Position numbers and translations under genes: made by a program. The notes beneath the pieces are model-generated. The model ran no database searches. It was not told the DNA's origin and saw only the letters and a program-made list of their open reading frames with translations. From Isoetes taiwanensis (Eukaryota > Streptophyta > Lycopodiopsida > Isoetales > Isoetaceae): a stretch of 64,000 nucleotides of DNA. Of this stretch, positions 10,967 through 22,713 are shown piece after piece. The stretch spans positions 1,984,001 through 2,048,000 of the forward strand of contig JAJEKV010000075.1 of the NCBI GenBank assembly GCA_021234155.1, written 5' to 3'. Position 1 is the first letter of the stretch, and every line of letters begins with the position of its first letter.

Positions 10967-12531
10967 TGTGGCGCTCCACGAGCGTGCTTCGACCCTGGGA
11001 CGATATACATCGAGGAACTTTCCCCTCCCATGGCAACCAACTCACCATGGCGGGGGCCCTCCGTTTAACTTCGGGCCATCTATAGAAGATGCTCAAGTGA
11101 AGGACACGGAGGGTCATTCATTACACGCCTTCAATGGGGCTCCTATGTCATGGAAGCGTGAACACAAGGTTAGCACCGCGGCATAATCATATCATAATTT
11201 ACCACCACATGGGGTGGCACATCCATCAAGTGACAACAACAAAGAATATGCATTTAATACTAGGGAAAACACCCAAACCCATGGTTCTACCCGGCTCGGA
11301 CTCCGGTGAGGATCGTCCGACCTGCTAGGTCTCAAGAGATCGTGACCCCGAATCTTGACATGGCGTTGGCGGCATAGAACATCGGCTAGGGTTGTCCACT
11401 CCATCCGCCCCTCACATTGCACACTTTGCGAGATGGGTTAGGTTGGCTTCGCTTAGCCTTCCCAGGAGACAGAGACTCAAGGCATCACCCGCCGAGCCTA
11501 CTCCGGGGTTCCTTGAAGCCCCTAGTCCAGGCGGCAGGTGGGGAAGTGTCCCCTTCCGGGATCGCGATGGTTCCATGGGTGAGCTAGAGAATACGTGCCG
11601 CATCAGCGACCCATCCGTGCAGGCTTACTCACCTAAATCTACTCAAAGTGCATGGTGCCCCATGCGGGGTCACACCTCTACACCAGGGGAGTCGGACCCA
11701 TACCGGCCCTCTCGTGGCCAGAGCTATCGGGCCTAGCCCATTGTAGGAGTCTCGGGAGCCTTTTATATTCATGCAAGACCCCACCCCCATGCCCTTTGCG
11801 TCCCTTCTCGGTGCTAAGCCATTCCATAGCATCTCTGACCCAGTGGTCTCTTGTACCCAGTAGCAAACTAATGGGAAATCTGGGGATCAACCTAGAAGTA
11901 TACTACTAGCATGGCTCGAGGTCTCTACCCCTTTAATTCCCCATCTCAGGTAATACTATACAAAGAACTATCAATTCATCCTTTAAGAGCAAGACCGAAT
12001 CGAAATAAAGAGAACTCACTGCTTTTGCAATCAAGGGTTAGTTCCTACAAAGTAAAAAAAAGAGAGAAGAAATGAACACAACAAGTGCCCAGCAGGGCCA
12101 CTCTAAAAATATCAAGCTACTCTAACCACCCACCTGAGTTCCCTCTCTGGATCCGTTGTCATTTGGTGCTTCCATCTTCCACGGACTTGGCTGACTCTGG
12201 ACACCTGAGGATAAAGGTGGCTTAGAAGGTGGGCTTTCATTTTGCTCCTCTTGATGGGTTTGGGAGTCAATGGGGGCTGGGGGTCAAGTTGATGACCCAA
12301 ATGGAACTTCCCATGCTGGCCAATCGAGTTAGGCCAGGTGAGCTCCCCTAAATAGCCAATTAGTCCACTTCAAATGGTGGATAATTATCCTTTTAATGGT
12401 TAATTTAGCATGGCTAAAATTAATCCCTTTAGGTCAATGTCAAAATACCCCATGGTGGTGCAACTTTTACTTGGTGGCGTGTGGTATATTATTTATCACA
12501 TTATCCAGTTATAAATACTTGGAATGTCACA
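10967..12531 (-). repeat. 5' LTR of copy A
   Basis: 1,565 bp. The outer end is TGTGACATTCC on the minus strand, followed outside by CTTGG. The inner end was set by alignment with copy B: plus-strand TGTGGCGC here, TGTGACGC at the outer edge of the copy B 3' LTR. The LTR carries promoter and polyadenylation signals in functional elements; none is reliable enough to mark here. Confidence 0.9.
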
Positions 12532-12536
12532 CTTGG
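12532..12536. repeat. target-site duplication CTTGG, right side of copy A
   Basis: CTTGG directly follows the LTR end. The same five bases flank copy B on both sides. The left partner of copy A lies outside the window. Confidence 0.8.
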
Positions 12537-12595
12537 GGCATGCTTGCGGGGCCTCTGGAGTAGCCCGTGGAGGATTGGGTCCAATCATTTGCAAA

Positions 12596-13078
12596 AGCAA
12601 GCAAGGATCCTGTAGAACAAGGAACACGGGCGGTATAAGGAACAAGGAGCAAGAAGCAAGAAGCAAGGAACAAGATCAAGTAGCAAGGGACACGAAGATC
12701 AAGTAGCAAGGAACAAGGATCAAGATCAAGCCAGTAGCAAGCAAGGAACAAGGAAGATCAAGGAACAAGGGAAGATCAAGGAGCAAGGAGCAAGGAACAA
12801 GATCAAGTAGCAAGATCAAGAGCAAGGAACAAGATCAAAGTAGCAAGAAGCACCGCAATGAAGTAGCAAGGAACAAGGATCAAGATCAAGTAGCAAAAGA
12901 AGCATGGAACAAGGAAGATCAAGGAGCAAGAAGATCAAGGAACAAAAGAAGATCAAGGAGCAAAAAGCAAGGATCAAGATCAAGTAGCAAGAACCGCAAA
13001 TACAAAGGTGAAAGTGAAAACAAGGTGAGAACACGAGAAATTGAAAAAGGTGAAAAGTGAGAAGTGAAAGCAAGGTGA
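12596..13078. repeat. purine-rich minisatellite, unit A
   Basis: Degenerate tandem array made of the words AAGGAACAAG, GATCAAGTAGC, AAGAAGC and AAGGAGC in varying order, with almost no T except in GATC and AGT. The last 100 bp shift to GTGAAAGCAAGGTGAGA repeats. It begins about 65 bp outside the 5' LTR. The counterpart is 36,981-37,465. Confidence 0.93.
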
Positions 13079-13089
13079 AAAATTTATAG

Positions 13090-13165
13090 CTAATGAATCA
13101 ATAATGTTGAAGTTATAATACCAATAATGTTGAAGTATAATACCAATAATCTTGAAGTATTATCA
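13090..13165. repeat. short AT-rich tandem repeat, unit A
   Basis: About three copies of a 27-bp unit containing CCAATAATGTTGAAGTATAA. The same array is at about 37,480-37,550. Confidence 0.8.
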
Positions 13166-13268
13166 CTAATAATTCTACTATAAAAGCAGCTCCATTAATT
13201 GGTAGAAGTCATTCATCTCCCATGGCTTATAATCTGCATGAAGATGGTTTGAGACCATTACTTGCTCC

Positions 13269-13442
13269 ATGAGCTACAATGATCTTGTTGAATGCATACA
13301 TAGAGGTGTTGTTGGATCCCTACTTGCAATCAAAGGTAATGGTCGTGAGTGTCATTGCCCAAATTTACTTTGTGTTGTGATCCATCTTCTTTGGCTTCCT
13401 AAAGCCATACCTACGGTGAATCGTCACATTAGGGGTTGATAG
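13269..13442 (+). pseudogene. damaged copy of the 62-codon MuDR-N-like ORF, unit A
   Basis: Aligns with the intact ORF at 37,658-37,846. The start and first part can be followed (Met-Ser-Tyr-Asn-Asp-Leu-Val-Glu-Cys) but the frame is broken by small indels, mostly at places where unit B reads CTG or CAG. Confidence 0.5.
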
Positions 13443-13609
13443 GTGAATCATTGGTTGTAATGCCATCAATAATATAATGTGCATCTAAATTATATGTATG
13501 CCATAAATAATGTGTGCATCAGATGTAATGATGTGTATTAAACACCTATTATAAAAAATATATAAGGATGTAAGGATGTATAAGCATAATGCCCGCGGTT
13601 CTATTGGAT

Positions 13610-13750
13610 AGCAATAGAACCGACATTCCTGGATGGGGGCGTCTCTCCCTCACATCGCCTATTTATTTCGACTTTTCTTTCATTTTCATTCATGGTTCTC
13701 TTGAGCTGGTTTTCTCCCTCCTCCCTTTATCCTACGGTTTCCCTCACCAT
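13610..13750. repeat. direct repeat bounding the T-rich tract, left, unit A
   Basis: About 140 bp beginning AGCAATAGAACC and ending in a pyrimidine-rich segment with TCCTTTATCCTAC. Repeated in the same orientation at 19,464-19,600, and in unit B at 38,009-38,148 and 44,053-44,192. Confidence 0.85.
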
Positions 13751-16673
13751 CACCATTCGCTAATTTGTTTCGGATGATGCCCCACCGGATCTTAACCTTG
13801 TTCTTCATCCTTTACCAATGGGGTTTTGTTTGTTGTGTTTCCTTAGGCTCCTTGTGTCTTAAGCGCTATCGAACTTCCGGCGGGACCGATTGAGTCGAAT
13901 CAGCGGAAGGTACACGGGCTTGTTGGCAAGAGTGTCGACATGGCTTTCCTAACCTGGAGCGATTTTTCGGATAAGTACTTTGAACTGAGTTTTTCTTACG
14001 TATTTTTCTTTCCCCTTGCCTTTTTTCATGTTTGGGACCTAAGTTTTACGTGAAGCGAGAATGCCTTAACTGATTGTCTTTAATCTTGCCTTTTCCATGA
14101 TTGGGGTTACGGGTTATATGCTCCACGAGCCAAAACCCTCGATTGCTTGGTTGTTTTGCGGTTCAAATGCATTCTTGGCGATTTAGGTAGCTCAAATAGC
14201 GGATCGGTCTGGGATTGAGTTCTTATTTTGTCCGGATTACCCTTAACTTAGATTGGTGCGCCCCTTCTATCGTTAAAAACGTATTTCGATTCCGGACCTC
14301 TTCTTCACCGGATCACGATCTCACTCTAAATCACTCTAAATGGAAGGATAAGATACAACCGGGGGACAGTTGGGCCTTTTGAGTCGGATTTTTGCACCAT
14401 TCGAAAGTGACATTGATTGATCCGCCATGATTTGGTTCTGCATCGATGGGCTGCGTGATTCTTAGATAGAAAAATGAGGCGCGGTGCTTTGCGTTCGATA
14501 AATCCACGTTGGCAACGTTGACATACACATATCTGTCGGCCGAGTTTCTCACAAGGTTCTTTTTCTTGATTTGAGTATGGGATACCGGGTTGTGGTATTC
14601 CTTCCCTTGCTTTACGACTGGTTCTTGGTATTGTCTAGTTGTTTTTTTAATTTTGCACGGTGGTCTACGTTACCACCACTTTTTCCTTATGAATTTCATG
14701 TTCGTGTCCAATCGTAATGTGGATCAATTGTTTTGGGCTAAGGTAGTTTGATCCAGTTCTTTTTCTTTTTGTTTGCTTGCATTCTCGTTACCCAAGTTTC
14801 AATTACTCCAGTTATAGGCCCGGACGTCTATGCAATGTGTCCCTTTTCTAAAGTCTTGTAAGGTGTTGTTTGGTTCAAGATTACCACGAGAGATTCCGCC
14901 GAGTTGGCACATCCATTAAAAGCAAGTGGTCGCCGTCATGTTCGTCATTTCCTTGAAAAAAGTATCTTTCTCTTATGGTTATTGGCATTTTGTATATGAT
15001 TTAATTAATTATGCTTGTTCTACTTGTGCTCTTGAGGTCAATACTCCCCCTTGTTGCCCTTTACTCCATGGTTTGTTTCCATCTAGTGCATTTATCCCTG
15101 TAGAGTCATTTTTCCTCTCCGTCATTTTCAATCTCGTGCATTGAATTTTCATGGGCCGAGCCCTATTTATTTGCTTCAGTCCGAGCTTTTAATTTTCACC
15201 ATTTTTGCTTCCCTTCTTACTTCAAGGGATTTTTTGATTTGTCTAGTTCATTTCCATTGTGTCTCCGCGGGGATACTTATTAGGGAATCCCCCTTGCTAG
15301 TGGGGCCATTCTCAATATTCTCCTTTCTTTTCTCCTACGTCGGCTTTGGGAATGGGTTTCCCTTTGGAATGTCTGAGATGGGTTTGATATTTCCATTGGA
15401 CATGCCGGGGATGGAGTGTTTTCGGGGTAAATATTAGACAATTTTATATTTATGGCTATTTGGTTGTTTAGGTATTCTTTAGTACCTTAAAAGGTCATTT
15501 CATTTCATGAAAACCTTTGTATGAGTTCTCTTCTCTTTTTTTCCATATCGCTTTGAAGTGTTTACGGTTCTTTTATGTTTTCTTTTGTCAGCGGAATGGT
15601 TTCCATTAGCCTTTCATGAAACATAGGTGATGTCCACGGTTTGCATTTTTTGCTTAATGGGTTTCTTTCCTGTGGTTTTATTTTCTCTGTTTGGTTGGTT
15701 TGGACTCCACACTTTGTGTCTTCTTCTTGGAGGTTATTACCATGTTTTGGTGCCTAGTCTTTGGCATGGTTGTTTTTCATTTCAACTTTTCTTTGGTCAT
15801 CTCCCATATTTACATCGGTTTGTTTGTAAGATCCGATTTGCTATGCATTTAGTTGCTGACATTTTGGCGTGGTATTTTAACACCTTTAATATGTCAACTT
15901 CTGAGTCTAGCCCCATAGGCGGTTTGTTTGTCATTTTTTTAAAGTATTTCATGTGTGATTCCATTTTGTTGATTTCGTTGGAGTATTGAACTGAATTAAC
16001 TTTTGCAATTTCCCTGCTCGTTATGTACGCGTATTGTTATTAGTCTTGGCCTCATGGTTACATCTTGATGCGGATTGGTTCTTCCGCATTATTCATGGTG
16101 GGTTGGTGACCACATTTGGTCACCACCCATGCCGGTGAATGTTGTTCCATTGTTAGACATTCTTCATGATTTCATTTTAATCGTTGCATTTGGCTATGTT
16201 GGTTTTGCTCTTGGACATTACATCCTTGTTTCTCTAGTTCATATTTTCAATTTGTTGTGAGTACTTTCCATTGTCCGTTCCATTATTCTAGTTCAAGTTG
16301 TTTTTTGTCCGTTATTCCTTATTGTTTTGTTGTTTGGTAGCGTTGTTTCCCTAGTTCCCGTGTTTGTTTGACTATGTTTTTGTTATTATGTTTCCATCCA
16401 TTTTTATGCTCACGTTCTTCCTCCTTTGCTCCACTTTATGTTTGTTAGGCCACTTTGTCTAATCATTATCGTGATGAGAAGCTAGCAAGCGAATCCTATC
16501 TCCATCAAAATAATGATTCGTCGTCATTCTCATTATTTGGTTGTCTTTTTCACACTTTGTCATTTAGCCTTTTTGAGGTGCATCCACCACCGCATCCGGT
16601 GCCATTTTTGTTACGGTCTTTATTGTGGATATTGATTATTTCTTCATTTTACATGTTGGCCCTATTGGCGCGG

Positions 16674-16855
16674 GACGTTCTTGTTGTGTTCGCCATAGAC
16701 GTTGTTTGATGATCCGTATTAGGCACATGGTTCGCTTTATTGTTGCATAGTGGCCTATTATTGCACCGGCGTTCTTGTTGTGTTAAGCTCTGCGACGTTG
16801 TTTGATGATCTTTATTAGGCACATGGTTCACTTTATTGTTGCATATATTTTCACG
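16674..16855. repeat. 95-bp tandem repeat in the T-rich tract, unit A
   Basis: Two copies containing GTTCTTGTTGTGTT, GACGTTGTTTGATGATC, TTAGGCACATGGTTC and TTTATTGTTGCATA. The same pair is at 41,097-41,275 in unit B, so the tandem state predates the duplication. Confidence 0.88.
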
Positions 16856-19136
16856 TTCTCCGGCTATGAAATGATACATTTTGGATTTTGTAATCTTGGC
16901 ATTCTGGTTTGCATCTTGGGTTTTACAAACTTTTAATCTTTGTTTTAGCTTTTGTTGCTGCTACTTCACCTTTTTCGATTGTTTCTGGTGGAATTTAATT
17001 TAGTTTGTGCACCTTTGGGGCTATTATGTCATTGGGGATATCTTTGCTTCCGGCTTTATCCTTCATTGGTATTTCCTTTTGGTTATTTTTTCCCACTATC
17101 TTGGCTCTTCTCTTTTCTTAGGTGTTCCTATTATTGCATTTGCACCTCAAGATCTTTAGTTCCGGTTGGTTCCTTTAGGTCTTTGCCACATTAGTCCTTT
17201 CCCTCTGTTCCCTCTCCTCTATCTTCTTGGTTTTTTGTACTTCATTCATTCCCCTTCCTTCTATTATTGTTTTATTTTCATTGCTTCTTGTGGTCCATTT
17301 TATATTCTATTAGCCTTAAACTTTGTTTCTTTCTACTAACATGTTTATTCTGATTGCTCCTTCTATCTTGTTTATGAGATATTCCATTTTACTTTATAGA
17401 TATATTTGTACTCAATTTGTTCTTTTTGTTTATTTGCCCCTTGGCTTTGTTTGCGCCCTAATTTGCTGGGTCTTATCTTCTCCCTTTTTTTTTTGCTTCA
17501 TGCACGGCTCGCTTTTGGTGTCTACGGATTAGTTTTGGGTCGACATTTTAGCATCAAGCTATTTTGTAAAATAGTTGTCTTGCTTTCTCCCATTTTCTTC
17601 TGTTCCTACTAGCTCTAGTTACTTGGTTATTTCTTGAATTTTTTCATATCTATCTGGGTTTAGTTAGCTTTTTATTTCCTGAGTTCCATCCCTTCTTGAG
17701 CTTTTCTTATCGGATCTCTCATCCATCGACTCTCCTTTTTTGGGCACTTTTTAGTCATGCTTAATATCCTGAGAGGTTCTTTTGTGATCGACTTTTAAAT
17801 TAATTCTTTTGTTGGGGGCCTTATTGGTTTGCCGTTGTCGCTTGATTAGATGGTTGTTTTGTCTGCAGATCTGATTGTCTTGCCTCTATTTTTGTCGTCC
17901 TTGGGTTGTTTGGATGTGCTTTATATTAGGTTTACTCGTTGGCCTTTGATGCTCTCATTTAATATGCATTATTTGGCATTTTTTATAAATATGATTCATC
18001 TAGCACATATTGCTAATCGCCCCAGGTTAGATGTAGCTCTTTGTTCATGTGTGTTTGATTTTAGCTATAGTAGCGGGTTGTTATTGTCATTTTTGGTGTT
18101 GGATCATTGGTTTATCATTATTTTTAGGTTTATGGTTAATATTTTTGTCGGTTTTTTTTTTCTGTTGTCTCATCATCTCTTATGACCTCATTTTCTTCTT
18201 TGCATTATTTTTTTTTTCACCTTATGGGTTTCCTTTTTGTTCGGTGTTCCATCTCAATTTAAATACAGACCCCATTGACTTCTATTTTCATCCCTCCATT
18301 CCACTAATCCCTTTGGCTTCTATCCTTTTATTTTTAGAGCCCCTCTTCATTGCATCCATTCTATCTTGGTGTTTTATCTTTCTTCTCCTTTCATTCACGT
18401 TATTCTTTGGTTGCTCTTTGGTTTCATAGTTGATTATTAGTTATGCTTTGTTGCTTTTGTGGTCTTATCTCATAGCTTGGCTCCGTCAAAGTTTATACTG
18501 GAGTTTAATTTACGTCATTTATTGGTTTGCGGGGTTCTTCTCGTGCCTTGTGTGGTAACCCTTTAGCTTTCTTATGAGTTCATCACCGTTTGCCATACTC
18601 CATCCAAGGATTGTCTTATTAGGTTTTTGTCCAAATTTGTCCCTTTAGCCTCCCTGTGTACTTTGCTTTAGCTTGTTCTTTATCCCACTTAGTTTTGTAT
18701 ATCTTCCGATTTATGTTTGCCCTTTTAGGGTCGTGTCTTTTCTTAAGCATCTTGTCCCCTCGTTCTTCGTTTCCTTTTTCATTTGCTCCTTTAATCTATT
18801 CTTTGTTTTTCTCTATTACCCCCCTTTTATTCTCGGCTGCTTTTGTCTTTTAGGATCGACATAGTTTTCACTTCTCCATTCATTCCTTTTATTCTTCGCT
18901 TCTTCGCTTTGTATGGTTATTGCTAAATATGTTGGTCTTATCTCGTGGAGTTGGCTTTATAGGTTATATCTAATCTACTTTTGTCCTTATTTGTTTAGTT
19001 TGTCTCATGACGCTTATCGCCTCTCTGCTAATTCGTTAGCTTTCTTAATTCCGGCCAACTTGTTTGACATGTTTGATTCGAAGTTTGTCTTGTCATTTTG
19101 TTTCCAAATTTGAAAATTATCAACTCCCCTTTTTAG

Positions 19137-19244
19137 CGATGGAAAGACGGACGTTATTCGACGGAGGAAGCGATTTTGAGCGAGTTTATTAGCTTTCCGG
19201 AGATGAGCGATGCTGAAAGACGCGATGACGACAATGAGCTTTGA
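19137..19244 (+). other. exon-like segment unique to unit A
   Basis: After a CCCCTTTTTAG acceptor-like site, a 35-codon frame runs to TGA: KDGRYSTEEAILSEF then ISFPEMSDAERRDDDNEL. It is rich in charged residues, in sharp contrast to the T-rich sequence around it. The corresponding place in unit B (about 43,580-43,900) has T-rich sequence with no such segment. No family recognised. Confidence 0.4.
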
Positions 19245-19463
19245 TGGACGCCTTTTTCCTTTATCCTGAGCCTGTTTCTTTTGCTTAATTTATCTCGTTA
19301 CTTACCGGCTTCGAGTGGTTTTGAGCGATCCGATTTTCGACGTTAGCGATTCGATTTCGCGACTTTATTCTTTCCCGATTAATAGATGGTTTTAGATATT
19401 CCCTTTCTATCTGGCTTCACCTGATATGACTCCATCCTGAATGCCACTGTCGGTCAGCGGGAC

Positions 19464-19600
19464 AGCAATAGAACCTACATTCTGATGGGGATCGCCTCCG
19501 CTGACGCTTCATTTATTTCGCCACTTTTCTTTCATTTTCATTCATCTAAGGCTCCCTTGAGCTTTTCTCCTCCTCCTTTATCCTACCAGCTTCTCATCCT
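19464..19600. repeat. direct repeat bounding the T-rich tract, right, unit A
   Basis: Same-orientation partner of 13,610-13,750, about 5.85 kb away. The similarity stops at about TCCTACCAG. This is too short for a typical LTR pair, but the arrangement would fit the ends of a non-autonomous LTR element or a duplication of a 5' leader. Confidence 0.82.
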
Positions 19601-20592
19601 CCTCCCCTGATGAATCATCCGGCAATAGGTCATGTCGCTTTCAGGTTCTTATTATTCTCGTTAAGCATTGTTGCGCTTGTTCGTTTAATTTGTCGTACCC
19701 TCCATTGTTTCTTTAAGCGATGTTCTTGTAAATATATCGCGGTTTTATTTTTCATTTTCTGCGGTGGCAATCGCGGGTCTCGAGGTTATTGTTTATTTTT
19801 CATTCTCCTGGCTATGGAGCAAGCAGCTCTCCGGGAGATCAGACTTACATTAATTTCTTTCTGCTGGGTATACCAGTTCGAGGCAAAGACTAGTCTGATG
19901 TTCTTCCTCACGATGGTTCCGTTTCGGGCGGACGCATTTCCCGACCGTCGGTTGTGCTTTTTCCTTCTACGGCCCTGAGCCCGAAGAGTATTCTGAAAAT
20001 TGCGCTTTGATGCGCGTCATGCCTTATAGCTAACTTTCTAATGGGTCATTCTTCTTTCGTGACTTTTCCATTTTCGCGGGTAAATATTTCGCAGCTTCCG
20101 CCTATCGAGCTATCTTGTTGTTTTATCGCCTCACTTCTGGGCATAGGGAACGTGATGTTAGCGGTGAGATTTCTCGAGAGCATTGATCTAATCGCTTCAG
20201 GGTTTTCCCTCAAAACCGAAAGGGCTGGGTTTTTTTATCCTAAGGAGAAGCTGTTGCCAATTTTTCTCTATTTTGCATAGACCAAACAAAGGGATGGATC
20301 ATCTCTTATCGTGGTGGTTCTTAGTTCAAGAAGTTTCATTGATTGTCTAGTTTCTGAGCACCTCAAATTTCAAGTTTTTCGTAAGTTCTACCCTCTAATA
20401 GGGGAATCATTTGTACTCAAATTATACATGATTAGCTTAAACATGACCGAGATTGGTGAGCTTTTTAGCTAATGCTATGTCCCCCACATGTCAACAATGT
20501 AGTTTGGAATCAACAGCCTTCTGCCTTTGCCATTTTGCATCCCATGCATTATGTATGGCATCTAACTTCATACCTTGATGGATCCGATGATT

Positions 20593-20801
20593 TCAGTCGC
20601 CAACGCTTAGATAAGCAATATGTATAGTCGTGACCAACAGTATCCACCATGATACATAAATGACCATAATCGATAGACTCGATCCGTGGATGGCATCTTT
20701 CCCAGAAGCTTCCGAACCACGTTGGAGTTTCATCGCCTGTGCTCCGGGACTAAAACTAACATACCTTCTTAACATGCATGAGTAATTTAACTCATCCATA
20801 G
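20593..20801 (-). pseudogene. truncated C-terminus of the DUF7869-like gene, unit A
   Basis: Aligns with the minus-strand ORFs at 45,090-45,460. It keeps AMKLQ, YQLWSHL-like and TIHIAYLSVGD remnants. The frame is cut at 20,801, the duplication breakpoint, beyond which unrelated repeat R3 begins. In unit B the same frame runs on uninterrupted. Confidence 0.6.
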
Positions 20802-21205
20802 TTGTTGAACTTCAAGTTCTTGCATACACCTTGGCAAAGAAGAGTCCATGACTCGCCTATGCTACAAGGCTGCTACAAATGCTCATGGATCAACAAAGAA
20901 GGTGGGAAGAAACCTAAGAACAAGAACAAAGCAAAGAATGAACAAACTCAATCATATTGACGCTTCCAGTGAGGTGCCCAAAACGCGAGACAAACCTAAA
21001 CACGATGCAAATGTTTCTAGTCAGTAGAGCAAAACCCTAACCCTAACTCGACATCTCACCACCACGATCTAGGCTAAATCCTAAGCCATAGATTGTGGGG
21101 GTCCAATATGACAAATACATGGCATATGCCACCACCATATATATGGGCTAAATCGGCCCTAGATCAAGTGGGTCCAATGTGATGAATACATGTGGCCTAG
21201 AGCTT
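20802..21205 (-). repeat. dispersed repeat R3, copy 1
   Basis: About 400 bp similar to 50,449-50,899 (same orientation) and 53,341-53,794 (inverted). Contains the telomere-like AAACCCTAACCCTAAC (21,032-21,047) and paired GGTCCAAT-ATG segments. It abuts the duplication breakpoint at 20,801, so either it was already there or it took part in the rearrangement. Confidence 0.88.
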
Positions 21206-21299
21206 GTTAAGATTGATCCTAATAATAATATGTAATATCATTGGTCTTGTGGGAATAAGAAATTTCTACAAAGTCTCCAATATTTATGCCCATCTAACT

Positions 21300-22713
21300 C
21301 TCGACTATCCCAAATCTAAAGTTGGAAAGTATTGAATATTAACTCGATCTTGAATCGGTGGTATTTAAAAATATCCGAGAAGTTACTACCGCCAAAGGTT
21401 GCTTTCTTCACCGCCTTTTAGCTAATAAAAGTATTCCTTTGTTTGGAACTTGTTCACGTAATCTATTCAAGCCTCGATCATGTCATATCTCAACTTTGTC
21501 CTTGATTGTAATTCTATTGAAAGTGTGCAGCACATTTTTACATGTCAAAAAATTGATAATTTTTGGGTTTGGATCTTAAGTATCTTTGGCATTCCAAAAC
21601 CTGGGAATATAATTGAATTTATTTCCAACAATGAGCCTTTCAGAAACTCAGTCTGTTACATTATTCTATGGAACATTTGGAAGCATAGAAATAGATGTCT
21701 TTATGGTGGTCATAAAATCTCTATTGCTTGGATTAAGTTTCAAATTATTTATGATATTGAAATGATGGCCACTGCACATAAAAACAAATATGCTGAAAAG
21801 TATGATAACGATGGAATTTGCTAGAAACTTTATCGGTCATTCTCATTCTCATTTAATAGTTTTAAACTACATTGTCATGATCCTGGTTCTAATTTTGATG
21901 CTTCTGTTGCTAGATTACCTTTGGAATTGTAAATACAAGCTCGATCTTCAATATGACATGGCATAAGAGGCTATAATGGCTAAACTGGAAAATAACAACA
22001 GTATAGATACATTTCACTATAATCATGATTATAGTTTTTGGACTGGTATAGTGAAAGGGCAGTTAATGGACAGGTTGAGTGAAGTTCCAGCAAGGGAAAT
22101 ACAATGGGCTGAAGAGTTTTGTAAAGGCACTCATCTCGCAAGTAATTAATTATTCTGGTTCATTAACATATATGGCAGGGAGATGACTGATTCCCAATTT
22201 GAATTCTACTGAGAGAGTTATTACTATCATAGGGGAAGAGCAGATTGCTTTGGAACTTTGATCCATCTAATGGCCACTTGTAACTCTAGGGCTTTTTGAG
22301 CTTGTGGACTGGGGAGCAACCAAATCCCCATTTGCTCAGCCCTTCATCCCAGATAATTTCCATTTCCTGCACACTTATAATTTTTGAGTTTTCTTTGCTT
22401 TTTACCAGGTACAAGGGCTCAATTCTTCTTTATCTGCTCAGAGATTCAACCGCTTGGGCACAAGAGGGTTTCAAGTTCAAACTAGTTATCTCTTTGGACT
22501 AATCTCATGATTGGAGTTCGGATCAAAATAACTTGATCTAGCTAATTTTGTTTATTTTCTCGCTATTTTTTTGCTATACTTTTAAATCCTTATTAGTTTT
22601 AAAAAATCTTTTATGGCTTATCCTTTTTGATATGCCTATGCACTATGTAATTGTTTTCTATAATTAATGACTAAAAACTTTTTTCTCTCAAAAAAAAAAA
22701 AAAAAAAAAAAAA
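21300..22713 (+). mobile_element. 5'-truncated LINE (L1-type non-LTR retrotransposon)
   Basis: The 3' part of a plus-strand LINE: the zf-RVT region after the reverse transcriptase, a further coding-like stretch, about 500 bp of 3' untranslated sequence, and a 24-base A run (22,690-22,713). 5' truncation and a poly(A) tail are the usual result of target-primed reverse transcription. The left boundary is approximate. No clear target-site duplication was found. Confidence 0.82.
21358..21824 (+). pseudogene. LINE ORF2 C-terminus, zf-RVT domain
   Basis: Two overlapping frames together give the plant LINE zf-RVT pattern: GCFLHRLLANKSIPLF, a Cys-x2-type pair near CSRN...CHI, then NFVLDCNSIESVQHIFTC with the His/Cys pair, and WNIWKHRNRCLYGG. 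A frameshift lies at about 21,483. The reverse transcriptase itself is missing, lost by 5' truncation. A short downstream frame continues to about 22,150. Non-functional. Confidence 0.82.

Larger units (their letters stand above)
1..12531 (-). mobile_element. Ty3/gypsy chromovirus (Tekay/Del-like), copy A
   Basis: Minus-strand LTR retrotransposon. Read on the minus strand it has a 5' LTR (10,967-12,531), a leader with an extra gene-like module, gag, zinc knuckle/protease, RT, RNase H, integrase, a chromodomain, a G-rich polypurine tract, and a 3' LTR that runs off the window start. The pol order (RT-RNase H-integrase) is Ty3/gypsy. The C-terminal chromodomain and LTR ends beginning TGTGAC point to the Tekay/Del group of chromoviruses, which use integrase and chromodomain to target chromatin. 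The internal part is about 9.9 kb, long for Tekay; the excess is the module upstream of gag. Every coding domain is interrupted by frameshifts. A near-identical element, copy B, lies at 24,082-36,916. Confidence 0.93.
13751..19463 (+). other. long T-rich tract, unit A
   Basis: About 5.7 kb in which the plus strand is strongly enriched in T over A, with many TTTGTT, TTCTTT and GTTTATTT words. The open frames here encode only Leu/Phe/Ser-rich stretches that do not look like protein families and are not conserved in frame between units. Such one-sided T richness is typical of long plant introns or of non-coding internal regions of large retrotransposon derivatives. No splice or element ends can be proven. 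The counterpart is 38,149-44,052. Confidence 0.7.
12532..20801. repeat. duplicated flank, unit A
   Basis: Collinear with 36,917-45,405 over the whole length: minisatellite, 62-codon ORF, T-rich tract, 95-bp tandem repeats, and the end of a minus-strand gene. The alignment stops abruptly after CTCATCCATAG at 20,801 (45,405 in unit B). One internal part, about 19,120-19,400, does not align with unit B. Confidence 0.92.

Noticed and set aside
13751-19463. Long plus-strand ORFs rich in Leu/Phe (60-126 codons) as membrane proteins
   Set aside because: T-rich DNA gives hydrophobic translations automatically. The frames are not conserved between units A and B and have no family motifs.
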